A DNA stretch of 45,015 nt from an uncultured Granulosicoccaceae bacterium (GTDB lineage Bacteria > Pseudomonadota > Gammaproteobacteria > Granulosicoccales > Granulosicoccaceae), in NCBI GenBank assembly GCA_937951345.1, contig CALFCF010000049.1:1-45015 (forward strand), read 5' to 3'. A program made the translations under genes and the position numbers. Each line of letters opens with the position of its first letter. Positions within the stretch are counted from its first letter, which is position 1. The notes beneath the pieces were generated by a model. It was not told where the DNA came from and did not search any database. It saw only the letters and a list, made by a program, of their open reading frames with translations. Shown piece after piece: positions 8,267 through 17,310 of the stretch.

Positions 8267-9865
8267 ATGAGTACTCACATTACCCGTCGTTCTATCACGT
8301 CCGGCCGGATTTTCACTCGCAGTCTGTTAGTTGCATCGATCGTCGGCCTGGCGGCATGCGGTGGTGGTTCCAGTAGTAACACGCCTGCCATGGTACCAAC
8401 CGATACGGCTGCAAACCCCGGCGAACCCGGTACGGGTCTGCCGACACCTGCTGCAAACCCTGATGTAGGTTCAATACCTCTACCTGTGGCTGACGGCAGC
8501 CCGTTCAGTAAGGCAACGCTGGATGACTTCTTCGGACGTTCGCTTGAGAGCGACAGTGAGACACCGATTGCAGGTGGTCCACCGACGCGACCTAAAAATT
8601 TGCATGTCAACTTGCTGGCAAATGACTGGGTTGAACTTGATTGGGCTGCGTCTCGTGACGATCAGTCGGTTGTTGCTTATCGAATCTATCGTGGAGACGG
8701 CGTGGTATATACCGTTGCTTCATCAGACGCCAGCACAGATGGAGAAACCAACCGTACACTGCAAAACTATTGGGAAACAACGACCTACATTGATTGCAAT
8801 TTTACCCATGTGAGCACATGTCACATGCCCGGGCGCCAACCGGCTGTTGGTTCATTGCACACCTATCAGGTCTCTGCGGTTGATAATCTGGGTAATGAAT
8901 CTGAACGCTCCAACATGATAGAGGTCAAGTTGCATAGCGAGCAAGGTGGAGTGATACCGAAATTTGCTGACCCCTATCTTGATGGTGATGATGACTTTCA
9001 GTTTGTCACCGATTTGTCGAACACTGGAAATTTCATGGATCAGTTTGAGCTGATCTGGTCGGATGAGTTTGATAGTCCTGAGCTTGATGCAACGAAATGG
9101 TCTACCAGTCTGACCTGGCGTCAGGAAGATCAGAATATTATCAACGGCGAAATGCAGTATTTTGTCGATATTCAATCGCAACCGGATTTTGGGTTTAACC
9201 CGTTTGTTCTGAATGGTGAAACACTGACCATTTCAGCGATACGCACTCCTGCAGAGTTGCTGGATAAAGCGCTCGGTCAGCCGTTTTTATCAGGGGCGTT
9301 GTCTACGCACGAGGTTAAATCCGGACAGACAGGACCGGACGGTCAATTAATTGAAGACAAGTTTGCAACAACCTATGGTTATATAGAAGGCCGTATGCGG
9401 GTTGGACAGAAGTCCGGTATGTTGACCAGCTTCTATCTGTTCAGACGCTGGGCAGCGGAACACTCACCCGAGATAGATATTGTCGAGTATCTGGGCGAGA
9501 ACCCGTTTGGTGACGAACGCGCATTCCAGACTTATCACTATCGTGATGTTGTTCACCAGAACACCTTGTCGACGCCAACCATGTCGTATCCGCGCACTGA
9601 GGGTAAGTTCGGGGATGTTAAAGATCTGGATGGTTTCCATACCTATAGTGTGCTTTGGGAGCCGGGGCTGGTTGTCTGGTATATCGACGGAGAAGAAATC
9701 CAGCGATTGACAGGTCCACAAATATCACGCCAAAGCATGAACATTATTCTGTATCTGGTAACCGGTAGCGCCTGGGCACCGCAACCAGCAGACAATGCAA
9801 CTTTTCCATTTGATATTGAAATTGACTACGTGCGCGCTTATAAACGCCGACCCTGGCAGGGTTAG
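8267..9865 (+). CDS. GH16 glycosidase lipoprotein with fibronectin-III-like domain
   Basis: A 532-residue lipoprotein predicted to hydrolyse beta-1,3/1,4-glucans. GGAG at 8257-8260 supports the ATG at 8267. The signal ends in a lipobox GLAAC (lipid-bearing Cys31) followed by a Gly/Ser/Pro linker. Residues about 108-222 look like a fibronectin type III module (PTRPKNLHVNLL...VELDW...YRIYRGDG...YQVSAVDNLGNES). Residues about 262-530 form the GH16 domain, beginning LIWSDEFD. The catalytic motif EIDIVE is at 402-407, with Glu402 as nucleophile, Asp404 and Glu407 as acid/base; this six-residue spacing is the laminarinase type. It is probably attached to the outer membrane. It is a distant paralogue of the secreted GH16 enzyme at 29462-31537. 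Confidence 0.93.
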   Translation: MSTHITRRSITSGRIFTRSLLVASIVGLAACGGGSSSNTPAMVPTDTAANPGEPGTGLPTPAANPDVGSIPLPVADGSPFSKATLDDFFGRSLESDSETPIAGGPPTRPKNLHVNLLANDWVELDWAASRDDQSVVAYRIYRGDGVVYTVASSDASTDGETNRTLQNYWETTTYIDCNFTHVSTCHMPGRQPAVGSLHTYQVSAVDNLGNESERSNMIEVKLHSEQGGVIPKFADPYLDGDDDFQFVTDLSNTGNFMDQFELIWSDEFDSPELDATKWSTSLTWRQEDQNIINGEMQYFVDIQSQPDFGFNPFVLNGETLTISAIRTPAELLDKALGQPFLSGALSTHEVKSGQTGPDGQLIEDKFATTYGYIEGRMRVGQKSGMLTSFYLFRRWAAEHSPEIDIVEYLGENPFGDERAFQTYHYRDVVHQNTLSTPTMSYPRTEGKFGDVKDLDGFHTYSVLWEPGLVVWYIDGEEIQRLTGPQISRQSMNIILYLVTGSAWAPQPADNATFPFDIEIDYVRAYKRRPWQG

Positions 9866-9888
9866 TCAATCGGATTGTCAGGCTAGCG

Positions 9889-9910
9889 CAACCCGGTTTC
9901 ATCCGGGTTG
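9889..9910. terminator. Bidirectional terminator hairpin
   Basis: CAACCCGG (9889-9896), a 6-base loop and CCGGGTTG (9903-9910) form a perfect 8-bp GC-rich stem, flanked by further GCG/CGC complementarity. It lies between the convergent GH16 (plus) and EamA (minus) genes, the expected place for a shared terminator. The T-rich stretch on the plus side is interrupted. Confidence 0.65.
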
Positions 9911-9936
9911 TCGCGTGTATCACGTTTCGTGTTTCT

Positions 9937-10854
9937 CTAGGGCACAGTGATCGGCGGTGGTTTACGACGCTTGCCCGACAATGCGTTTCCGGCAATTGCA
10001 GCTAACAAAATTGTTCCGCCAATCAGTGTATTTACACTCGCTGTTTCACCCAGAAAAAGCCAGACCCAAAACGGACCAAGCAGTACCTCGGCCAAAGATA
10101 ACAAGGCCAGTTCAGCTGCAGGCAGGCTACGTGACCCCAGTGTATAGAGAATCAGGCCAGCGCCGACCTGAAAGACCCCCATACCCATCGCGATACCACC
10201 ATCGTGGATGCTAATGGCAATTGAAGTACCGACGTATTGACAGATAGCAAAGGTGATGACCACTCCGAAGAGACCGGACAGAAACACCGACGGCAACATG
10301 TCTTCAGTCCGGCCCCAACGTAAAGCTACGGTAAACACGGCGAACCCAAGGGCCGAACCAAGAGCAGCAAAACTACCTGTCAGATCAACGCCACCGGAAT
10401 TGTCAGAGACCATTACAGCGATACCGCCAAGGGCGATGACGATCGCAATCCACGTCGCAGCACGTACCGATTCGCGCAAAACAACCCATCCCAGAGCTGC
10501 TGCCATGAACGGAGCCGTAGCAAACAGCAACATCGCGTTAGCGACCGTGGTGGTCTGAATGGCGTAGATGCCGCCGGTATAGGCTGCCACCAGCGCAAGG
10601 CCCGCTATGATTGAGGTTATTCCTACGTGGCTGCTGTGGGCAAACGGGCCTTTGCCTGAGCGCAGACGAATCACTACGTAAAGAAACAAGGACAGACTAA
10701 TCGAACGATAGAACAGGATCTGCCAGACAACAGCTTCTTCGATCAGACGAATGCCAAGGCCAACCGTCGACCAAAGAACACCTGCCGCGAATACCAGAAG
10801 CATACCGTACTTTCTGCTATCAGTCGGCAAGGGTGTAGTGGGGGCTGCAGTCAC
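9937..10854 (-). CDS. EamA/DMT-family transporter
   Basis: A 305-residue inner-membrane protein with about ten transmembrane helices arranged as two EamA repeats, the normal length for the drug/metabolite transporter superfamily. The first repeat begins near GMLLVFAAGVLWSTVGLGIR. The second begins near TGSFAALGSALGFAVFTVALRWG and contains the typical PAAELALLSLAEVLLGPFWVWLFLGE segment in shorter pieces. The C-terminus is basic (SGKRRKP). The start is GTG, without a clear ribosome-binding site. Substrates of such exporters are amino acids, nucleosides or other metabolites and cannot be read here. Repeat A copy 2 lies in its upstream region. Confidence 0.88.
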   Translation of the reverse strand: MTAAPTTPLPTDSRKYGMLLVFAAGVLWSTVGLGIRLIEEAVVWQILFYRSISLSLFLYVVIRLRSGKGPFAHSSHVGITSIIAGLALVAAYTGGIYAIQTTTVANAMLLFATAPFMAAALGWVVLRESVRAATWIAIVIALGGIAVMVSDNSGGVDLTGSFAALGSALGFAVFTVALRWGRTEDMLPSVFLSGLFGVVITFAICQYVGTSIAISIHDGGIAMGMGVFQVGAGLILYTLGSRSLPAAELALLSLAEVLLGPFWVWLFLGETASVNTLIGGTILLAAIAGNALSGKRRKPPPITVP

Positions 10855-10877
10855 GGGAGATTTTTTTATTTTATTTC

Positions 10878-10976
10878 AGCTCAACCCGTAAATTTCTACG
10901 AATGTCGCTGAATCGAGCGACCTGCTTAGGTAGCCAGACTCTGGTGGCGAACCCTTCATGAATAGAGCCGGTTAGC
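10878..10976 (+). repeat. Dispersed structured repeat, family A, copy 2
   Basis: Matches 181-279 at constant offset with only a few substitutions and no gaps. The TCGCT/AGCGA and CCAGA/TCTGG stems are kept exactly, and the first stem is reduced to CGTA/TACG. Its last bases overlap the stop codon of the DUF3604 gene (10972-10974). It thus supplies part of the gene's end, the transcript's 3' region and the leader of the EamA gene. Confidence 0.85.
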
Positions 10977-13302
10977 GAAACGCAAAAACCGGACTACTCC
11001 AGGCCTGAAAACCGTCTTCGGTGGTGACACATATCCACAATGGATTGTCACCCTGATCCTGTAGTGGGATGTCGACAGTTGCATCCAGCGACAGATGGGG
11101 GTTGTTCTCTGGTAACCGGAATACCCGTAAATGTTTGGCAAGGCCACCGGCATCGAGTAGCACTTCATCGACGCCAAGTTCCTGAAGATTAATCTGCAGA
11201 TGTCCCTGGTTGGTAATCAATTCAAGCGCTGCGTCTTCAGACTCTTCAAGCCAGACATCAAACCCGCCAAAGTTACCCGTTGTGATGGCATCAAATTCGA
11301 TGGCTGAAGAGCCTGCCTGCTCAAGTTTTCGTTCATGGTTCCAGGCATTAATTTTATTCAGTCCCTTGATTGTTGCGTTGCTGAACCGAGCAGCCCCTGT
11401 CCAGGTGCTTTGCCGTCCTCGCCCGCGGTATTCAGCTCCGCTCCAGATAACGCGAATGCGCGATCCCAGTTCATCTTTTGAAAAGGGCCTCAGGGTTTCG
11501 ATAACCGTGGTGCCGTTACGCACTTCAATTCGTTCAATTGGACTCATTGCATGCACGGACAACGTCAGTTGTGCGCTGGATGCAGAGGTTTGCACGATGT
11601 CACCCATCATTACGCGCTCTACCGGTGTGGCAGTTGCATCAGGCCAGGCGGCCGGGTCCTTATCAAACAGTTTGCTATCGCCGTCGAAACCGACGTCAAC
11701 ATCCATATGCAACCGGCACCCGGTTGTGCCGTAGTGATGGCGTCGACGCAGACAATCGAATATGCCCTGGCGAGACAGATCGTCTGTTAAGAAACACGTC
11801 AACCCACCGTAGGCACCAAATTGTGCTGTACCCGGATAACTGGCGCCTGGCCTGCCTTTGTGGCCGTCGCTATTACAGACCACGCCACAACGATGCCCCA
11901 TCGCGAAACCGTCAGTCAGCAGCCACTCAAACGTGCCCCAAGCTGAGTGTATTTCCATCGCAGTTTCAAGTTTTGGGTCGTGCGCCTGTGTCATATCTGC
12001 GTAGCGGCCTCCGACATGAGCATACACAATGCAATCTTCATTCTGCAGTGCTTCGAAGAGCTCAGTTGCAGTTGGCGCGTCGGTATCGATATCCGATCGA
12101 TCGGGTAAAAGCGCGTGTGATGAGCGTCTGATCTGGCGACCCTCTGACATAAAAAATACATTGCGATCACCGCCCACCGCAGTATTGCCGGACCATTCGT
12201 ATCCGGGGAATACCACAAAGCGATTATCCTCGTGATATTCAGTTACCAGTTCGTTCAGGTAGTGCCAGAAAGCGTTGTTAACCTGGAAGTCATTGGCCTG
12301 ATGGCTGGTCACATCGAGGAAGGATTTGTTGCGTGCGAAATCGAAATACTGCCGTGCGGTTGTAATACCGATTGACTCACCGCTCTGACCGTGTAGATCA
12401 CCCCAGAAACTGCTGCTGTATCCGCTGTCGTCCGTCTGGCGCACTATTAAGGGACCGGCAGTTGCGGTGTTGTTGTTATCAACCAGTACCTTTATATAGA
12501 GAGTCCCTTCTTCGGCAACCGATAAGTTATCAATGACAATAGATTTCTCACCGGTTGGATAGTCAATTTCTCCCGGCAGGTTGTTAACCGGCAAATTACT
12601 TTCAATCTTAAGGCGTGCATTGGCCAGTGGCGTCGGGTTACCCCACAGATCTTCCGCTTTTATGCCCAGGCGAAATACGTCGCCGGGTTTCCTGAGTGTT
12701 GGTATTACAGCTTTCCAACAGTGCGGTGTATCCGGCACGATTGCTATATGCGGGGATTCAGGGAGTGGATAGTAATGGCCCACCGCACAGACATCAGCCA
12801 GTACTTTGAATTCAAAGCCTGCGTCTGCGAGCGTTGGAAGTCTTAATCCGGGTGACCCGCGTGACGTATCACCATAAACCACAGTGATTGTGTCACCCTC
12901 GCGCAGATAACCACCATGGAGACGCACAGTCAGTGCCTTGAACCACGGGCGCTGATGCGCAGTTTTGCCATAGACAAGCGATAGACGTGCACCTGTGCTG
13001 GCTGTCGCTGACACATAGTTGTAGTCGGCCGGCCGAGTAGTTTGCAGATCACCTACATCGGACATAAATCGAAAAACGATGCGAATGCTGCCGGTGTCAT
13101 CAATCCCGTAGCGCCCGACCGTATAGGTTAGTGTAAAGGTCTGCAAACTTCGGGTGGCAAATTCACCCCTGGGAGTCATTTCTACATGTCCGTACAACAC
13201 CGGGTCTTCCCCCGGGTGGACTGATGGCCACGCAGCACCGACCAGTTTGTCGCTCACGACGCCGTCAATAGCGTCTGGTTTACCGGATGTGTGATCGCTC
13301 AT
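10972..13302 (-). CDS. DUF3604 family protein (PHP-like metal-dependent hydrolase)
   Basis: A 776-residue protein without signal peptide. The N-terminal half (to about residue 290) is beta-rich, with Ig-like segments. The central part carries DUF3604 marks: FWGDLHGQSGES from about residue 299 (metal-binding Asp/His), DVTSHQAND, FPGYEWSG, AHVGG and CNSDGHKGRPG near residue 474. The His/Asp clusters resemble PHP-type metallo-phosphoesterases. The C-terminal third is beta-rich again. It is the last gene of an operon with the VWA gene (18-base gap) and the MoxR ATPase. Repeat A copy 2 overlaps the stop codon. The substrate is unknown; a metal-dependent hydrolase matured or controlled by the MoxR-VWA pair is my inference. 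Confidence 0.85.
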   Translation of the reverse strand: MSDHTSGKPDAIDGVVSDKLVGAAWPSVHPGEDPVLYGHVEMTPRGEFATRSLQTFTLTYTVGRYGIDDTGSIRIVFRFMSDVGDLQTTRPADYNYVSATASTGARLSLVYGKTAHQRPWFKALTVRLHGGYLREGDTITVVYGDTSRGSPGLRLPTLADAGFEFKVLADVCAVGHYYPLPESPHIAIVPDTPHCWKAVIPTLRKPGDVFRLGIKAEDLWGNPTPLANARLKIESNLPVNNLPGEIDYPTGEKSIVIDNLSVAEEGTLYIKVLVDNNNTATAGPLIVRQTDDSGYSSSFWGDLHGQSGESIGITTARQYFDFARNKSFLDVTSHQANDFQVNNAFWHYLNELVTEYHEDNRFVVFPGYEWSGNTAVGGDRNVFFMSEGRQIRRSSHALLPDRSDIDTDAPTATELFEALQNEDCIVYAHVGGRYADMTQAHDPKLETAMEIHSAWGTFEWLLTDGFAMGHRCGVVCNSDGHKGRPGASYPGTAQFGAYGGLTCFLTDDLSRQGIFDCLRRRHHYGTTGCRLHMDVDVGFDGDSKLFDKDPAAWPDATATPVERVMMGDIVQTSASSAQLTLSVHAMSPIERIEVRNGTTVIETLRPFSKDELGSRIRVIWSGAEYRGRGRQSTWTGAARFSNATIKGLNKINAWNHERKLEQAGSSAIEFDAITTGNFGGFDVWLEESEDAALELITNQGHLQINLQELGVDEVLLDAGGLAKHLRVFRLPENNPHLSLDATVDIPLQDQGDNPLWICVTTEDGFQAWSSPVFAFR

Positions 13303-13320
13303 ATCGAAATTGTTATACGG

Positions 13321-14460
13321 TTAAATCAGTAATTGATGGCTGAATTCTTTTAAACTCTGCAGATTGTGAGCGCTGCAATAGCGATCGATGTGTGGCAGGA
13401 TCGGGTCCATGTAACGATCCGATTCACCTTTCTTAAACCGCCCGAGCAACGGGTTAACCCAGATTAATTTTCGGCAGTTTGACTGCAACTGTTTGACGAC
13501 TGGTGCGAGTTCTTGTGGTGGTACGGTATCACAGCCATCGCTGAACACGACGATCGTTGTATTTTTGTTTAAAATTCGAGCGCCATGGTTGTCCTGAAAA
13601 TCAGTAAGCGCATGCGCAATGCGGGTGCCACCGAGCCAGGTGCTTGATTCGGCATTGATTGTGGCCTCAAGACCAGTCTCTGACAACCCGTGGCGACCAC
13701 TTCCCAGCGATATCAACTGTGTGTTGAAGGCGAACAGATCTGATTGTTGGAACGCCGCGGCAAGCTTTAGTGAAAAGCGCAAAAACAAACGCGCATAAAC
13801 TTCCATTGACTGGCTGACGTCCAGTAATAAAACAAAACCGGGTAGCCGTTTGCGACGTTGCAGGTAATGCAATTCAACAACGCTACCACCATAGCGTGGA
13901 ACGATTGATAAACTTCGCCGCATATCGATTTGAGCACCCCGACGGGTAGTTCGTCGTCGTCGGGATTTCAGTTTTCTGCTGTGGCGCGCGAGATCATCAA
14001 CAAGGCGCTCAATGGTTTGCATCTCCTGTAGATTGAAAACAAACCGGAAATCCGCCAGCGACAAGGCTTTGTAGTCACCCGCTCCGGTGAAGTCCTGCTC
14101 CGTGGACTGACTCGATGTGCCGGCAAATCCTACCAGTCTTCCGTCACTTTCAACTTTGGATGACAAGCTTGGAGCCGCACTATCACCTGACTTATCAGCG
14201 TTTATGTCCGCTTCGCCCGGACTTTGCCAGAAACTGTTAAACAGATCGTCAAAGCGTATCCAGTCTTGCAGCGAGTGGCAGTAACAGGTTTTCAGCGCGT
14301 AGCGGAACGACTGGCGGTTTTGCAGGTAGTCGCTGGTGGCGAGTGTATGCAGATCAATCAGGTGTGCCGCATCGTGACAAATGCCGTTGTCTCGCAGCAG
14401 CGTGCCGAACTCCTGCAGCCGGGTGCTCATGGCCCCGCACAGTTGCTGAGCGTCTTTCAT
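13321..14460 (-). CDS. CoxE-like VWA domain protein
   Basis: A 379-residue cytoplasmic protein. The C-terminal half is a von Willebrand factor A domain with the metal-ion-dependent adhesion site DVSQSM (about residue 214), the threonine-loop region around WLGGTRIAHAL and the FSDGCDT motif near residue 306. A basic helix rich in Arg (SRKLKSRRRRTTRRG) precedes it, as in CoxE-type proteins. CoxE relatives work with MoxR/CoxD AAA ATPases as metallochaperone or remodelling pairs. The MoxR gene is 64 bases upstream, and the DUF3604 gene 18 bases downstream is the natural candidate client. The start may instead be the Met at residue 11. Confidence 0.88.
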   Translation of the reverse strand: MKDAQQLCGAMSTRLQEFGTLLRDNGICHDAAHLIDLHTLATSDYLQNRQSFRYALKTCYCHSLQDWIRFDDLFNSFWQSPGEADINADKSGDSAAPSLSSKVESDGRLVGFAGTSSQSTEQDFTGAGDYKALSLADFRFVFNLQEMQTIERLVDDLARHSRKLKSRRRRTTRRGAQIDMRRSLSIVPRYGGSVVELHYLQRRKRLPGFVLLLDVSQSMEVYARLFLRFSLKLAAAFQQSDLFAFNTQLISLGSGRHGLSETGLEATINAESSTWLGGTRIAHALTDFQDNHGARILNKNTTIVVFSDGCDTVPPQELAPVVKQLQSNCRKLIWVNPLLGRFKKGESDRYMDPILPHIDRYCSAHNLQSLKEFSHQLLI

Positions 14461-14524
14461 GCTGTGCCGGTCACCTGAAACCGGCGAAACATCGAACGCG
14501 ATCTATGGAGTTTTTTCTGCTGAT

Positions 14525-15535
14525 TCATACAGATTCGCTTGATTCAGATCTACCGTCATACTTGTCATCACGCTCGCTATTGCCCGGCGGTGTTGAAGTT
14601 TCCACCTGTTCGGCGCTTTCGTTAAGCCAGGTCTGCAGGAATCTCTCGTTCTCCACAGTTTGTTGATCGCTACGTGTTTTCAATAGTGCCGGTAGAGTAT
14701 GGGAGATTTGCTCAGGTGAATTGCGCAGGTCTTTGACGTCAAGTGCATACAATGCGGCCAACCAGTCAAGTGTTTCAGCAACACCGGGTTTTTTGCTTAA
14801 CGCCTCCTGGCGTAGTCGTTGTACGAGACTGACGATCTGTGCTGCTAACGCTTCATCAACCTGCGGTAATCGAGCGCGCACTATCTGACGTTCTTTGTAG
14901 GTATCCGGAAAGTCTATGTAGTGATAAAGACAGCGTCTTCTTAATGCGTCGCTCAAACTTCTAACTGCATTGGATGTCAGAATCACCAATGGTTTGCTGG
15001 TAGCGGTGTAGGTGCCAAGCTCCGGTACTGTGACCTGATTTTCGGCAAGCACTTCGAGCAGCAGGGCTTCAAACTCTTCATCAGCGCGGTCAATTTCATC
15101 GATAAGCAAAATACAGGGGCCGTTGTGACTAATGGCTTGAAACAGTGGGCGCTTCAACAGAAATTGCTCGCTATATATAGCCTGGTGCATGGCACCGGTG
15201 TCTGTTGCGAGTGACGTAGTGTCCGCAATATCGGTCAGGTTACTGTTTGTGCCACGCATCATCTGAATGGCGAGCAATTGACGCTGGTAATCCCAGTCAT
15301 ACAATACCTGCTGTGCATCCAGTCCTTCATAACACTGCAGTCGGATCAGTTTTGCATCGAGAGCATCCGCCAGACTAGTTGCGATACCTGTTTTACCGAC
15401 ACCTGCTTCGCCTTCAAGCAGAAGCGGCTTGCTGAGTATCTGCATTAAATCAAGGGCAACCAGAAGTGCGCGGTCAGCTATGTAGCCGGTATCGCGAAGT
15501 CGGGTATCCAGTTCATCAAGGCGTTGCTGGCTCAT
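14525..15535 (-). CDS. MoxR-family AAA+ ATPase
   Basis: A 336-residue AAA+ ATPase. The Walker A motif GEAGVGKT lies at residues 42-49 and Walker B LLIDEID at 143-149. Sensor 1 is in LVILTSNAVRSLSDALRRRC, which also carries the arginine-finger region, followed by the MoxR lid. The family uses ATP to remodel partner proteins or help load metal cofactors, usually with a VWA protein. Here the VWA gene follows directly. The acidic, Ser/Glu-rich C-terminal tail (after about residue 305) is probably disordered. It is the first gene of the three-gene operon; paired inverted repeats lie upstream at 15566-15630. Confidence 0.92.
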   Translation of the reverse strand: MSQQRLDELDTRLRDTGYIADRALLVALDLMQILSKPLLLEGEAGVGKTGIATSLADALDAKLIRLQCYEGLDAQQVLYDWDYQRQLLAIQMMRGTNSNLTDIADTTSLATDTGAMHQAIYSEQFLLKRPLFQAISHNGPCILLIDEIDRADEEFEALLLEVLAENQVTVPELGTYTATSKPLVILTSNAVRSLSDALRRRCLYHYIDFPDTYKERQIVRARLPQVDEALAAQIVSLVQRLRQEALSKKPGVAETLDWLAALYALDVKDLRNSPEQISHTLPALLKTRSDQQTVENERFLQTWLNESAEQVETSTPPGNSERDDKYDGRSESSESV

Positions 15536-15565
15536 ACCTGCATTATAACGGAACCTGACACATGC

Positions 15566-15630
15566 GTAGCGAGCAAGCCTTGCGAGCTACCTGTAAAACG
15601 GGAAAGTGTGTAGCGGCGGTACTGAGCTAC
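15566..15630. promoter_or_regulatory. Two GTAGC/GCTAC inverted repeats in a divergent promoter region
   Basis: GTAGC-N15-GCTAC at 15566-15590 (with inner GCAAG/CTTGC) and GTAGC-N11-GCTAC at 15610-15630 share the same arms. Their centres are about 42 bases apart, roughly four helical turns. They lie between the divergent MoxR and VWA-lipoprotein genes, so they may be operators for a dimeric regulator; no regulator gene is adjacent. Confidence 0.4.
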
Positions 15631-15703
15631 TGGTTCGCATCATCGGTTTCAATTTCGCTGATTTCCAACCCACTGGTCCCGAAATTGCGTCATCGGTGAT
15701 GAT

Positions 15704-17167
15704 ATGCAAGTTTATTCAGCTTCCAATATTGATTCGAGCTGGTGTTGTTTCTGGCGACGCTGTTTCGTGTGCGCGACGCTGGTTTGTTTACTGGCTCTTA
15801 CTGCCTGTGATCCGGGTGATCTGGAGACAGCTACTACGTCCACACTGGTTGATTTACGCAACAGCAGCACAGGCAAGGTGGAGCTGGAAATTCTCGAGCT
15901 GCACCGGCCGCGTAACGGACAGGAAGCCGAGCTTGTTTTACAGTTCACATTGACGGGGATTGACCCGGCCACTCTACCGCGGGATGCGAGTCTGAATATC
16001 ACTATTGTTGATGACACCGGACTTCCGATCGTTACATCCGATGCTATTCCATTGGAATCGCAAATTGACAGCGGCGAAGTGGTTATTGTCGTACCCGCCA
16101 ACCAAACGGCCGAAGTAACAGCATTTGCAGCGGTTCAGGTGGATAGTTCTTCCAACGTTACCGATACTTTTGCAGAAACGGATGCCGTGCTCAGTATTGA
16201 TCTGAGTAATTCGATACGCGCGTCAGACTTGGCTCAGGTCAGGGATTTCAGTTCAGAGCTGGTACGTGGTAGCTATGACAGCCAGGTTGTTAGTGGTCGT
16301 CGTCTGCATCGTTTCGCGGTTCGTGTTTATGATCAGGAATGCGTATCAATACGTGGGCTGGATGAAGATGTTGGTGAATTCTTTACGCTATTGGAAGATT
16401 CTTTTGCCGATAGTGAATCTCCGGTGACTTATGATTCCCGCAACAATTTTATCAACGTTTATTTTGTACTTGATGCCTCGTCCAGCATTACACCGTCGGA
16501 CCAGGTGCAAATACTCAGCGCAGCGCGTTATGCTTCGGATCGTTTGCGTGATGACTATGTTGTCGATTTCAGACAGTTCAGCGGTGATATCGTACGGTTG
16601 AATTCGTTTAATAATTACCGGCCTGATATGGGACAATCGGCAACGGCATTCTATTACGCCATTGATACCGTGCTCGAAGAGATTGATGCTCGAGGCGCCA
16701 ACGAAGACTATAACGTCATTATCGGGTTTACGGATGGTATCGATCTCGCCAGTCGTAATCATTTCGGCTTGGCCTTCTCACATGACGATGTCAAGAAGTT
16801 GGTTCGGGACAAGGTGGCCCAGTTCCGGTCAACGCCAGGATTGCAGCGCGGCAGTGGATTGGAATTGCATGTGCTGAGTGTTGGTGACGTAGAGAGTGAG
16901 CGCGATAACCTGACTGCACTGGCGGCCGCTGGTGGTGGGCAACACGTGTTTGCAGCTGATAGTAGCTCGCTTGAACCATTGCTTGAATCGCTGGTTAACC
17001 GGGTGTTGTCGACCTATCATCTGCAGTACAGCTCTCAGCAGATAGCCGATGATACAGAGCTTGCGCTTGATATAAACATCAACGGCATCGATAAACCACC
17101 ATTAACGATACAGTTTGCTGGTGGCATCCGACCAGCGGACGAAGAGCATTTCTGTCGCCAGCGCTGA
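15704..17167 (+). CDS. VWA-domain lipoprotein
   Basis: A 487-residue predicted lipoprotein. A signal sequence with several cysteines ends in the lipobox LTAC (Cys35). An N-terminal beta-rich region (to about 200) precedes a von Willebrand factor A domain with FVLDASSS-like metal site (DASSS near residue 256) and the GFTDGID motif near residue 343. Such secreted VWA proteins usually mediate divalent-metal-dependent protein contacts at the cell surface. It is divergent from the MoxR operon and 143 bases before two sugar-type permease genes. An adhesion or binding role is likely, but the partner is unknown. Confidence 0.85.
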   Translation: MQVYSASNIDSSWCCFWRRCFVCATLVCLLALTACDPGDLETATTSTLVDLRNSSTGKVELEILELHRPRNGQEAELVLQFTLTGIDPATLPRDASLNITIVDDTGLPIVTSDAIPLESQIDSGEVVIVVPANQTAEVTAFAAVQVDSSSNVTDTFAETDAVLSIDLSNSIRASDLAQVRDFSSELVRGSYDSQVVSGRRLHRFAVRVYDQECVSIRGLDEDVGEFFTLLEDSFADSESPVTYDSRNNFINVYFVLDASSSITPSDQVQILSAARYASDRLRDDYVVDFRQFSGDIVRLNSFNNYRPDMGQSATAFYYAIDTVLEEIDARGANEDYNVIIGFTDGIDLASRNHFGLAFSHDDVKKLVRDKVAQFRSTPGLQRGSGLELHVLSVGDVESERDNLTALAAAGGGQHVFAADSSSLEPLLESLVNRVLSTYHLQYSSQQIADDTELALDININGIDKPPLTIQFAGGIRPADEEHFCRQR

Positions 17168-17310
17168 TTTACACGTTGCTCTGAGCGACTGGTATCGACC
17201 GGATTTTTAACGCCCGGTCAGACGCATTTATCACTATCTATCACTGAGGTGCCTTAGCCGTCTGGTTGATTGATTTGATCTTCAGTGACCTCGTCCGTTA
17301 GCATCGCGGG

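Noticed and set aside
11210-12131. Long plus-strand open frames opposite the DUF3604 gene.
   Set aside because: They are antisense shadows of a well-supported gene; the DUF3604 motifs lie on the minus strand.
17197-17219. GACCGG/CCGGTC inverted repeat after the VWA lipoprotein gene as a terminator.
   Set aside because: Only 6 bp with an 11-base loop and no T run after it; too weak to list as a terminator.
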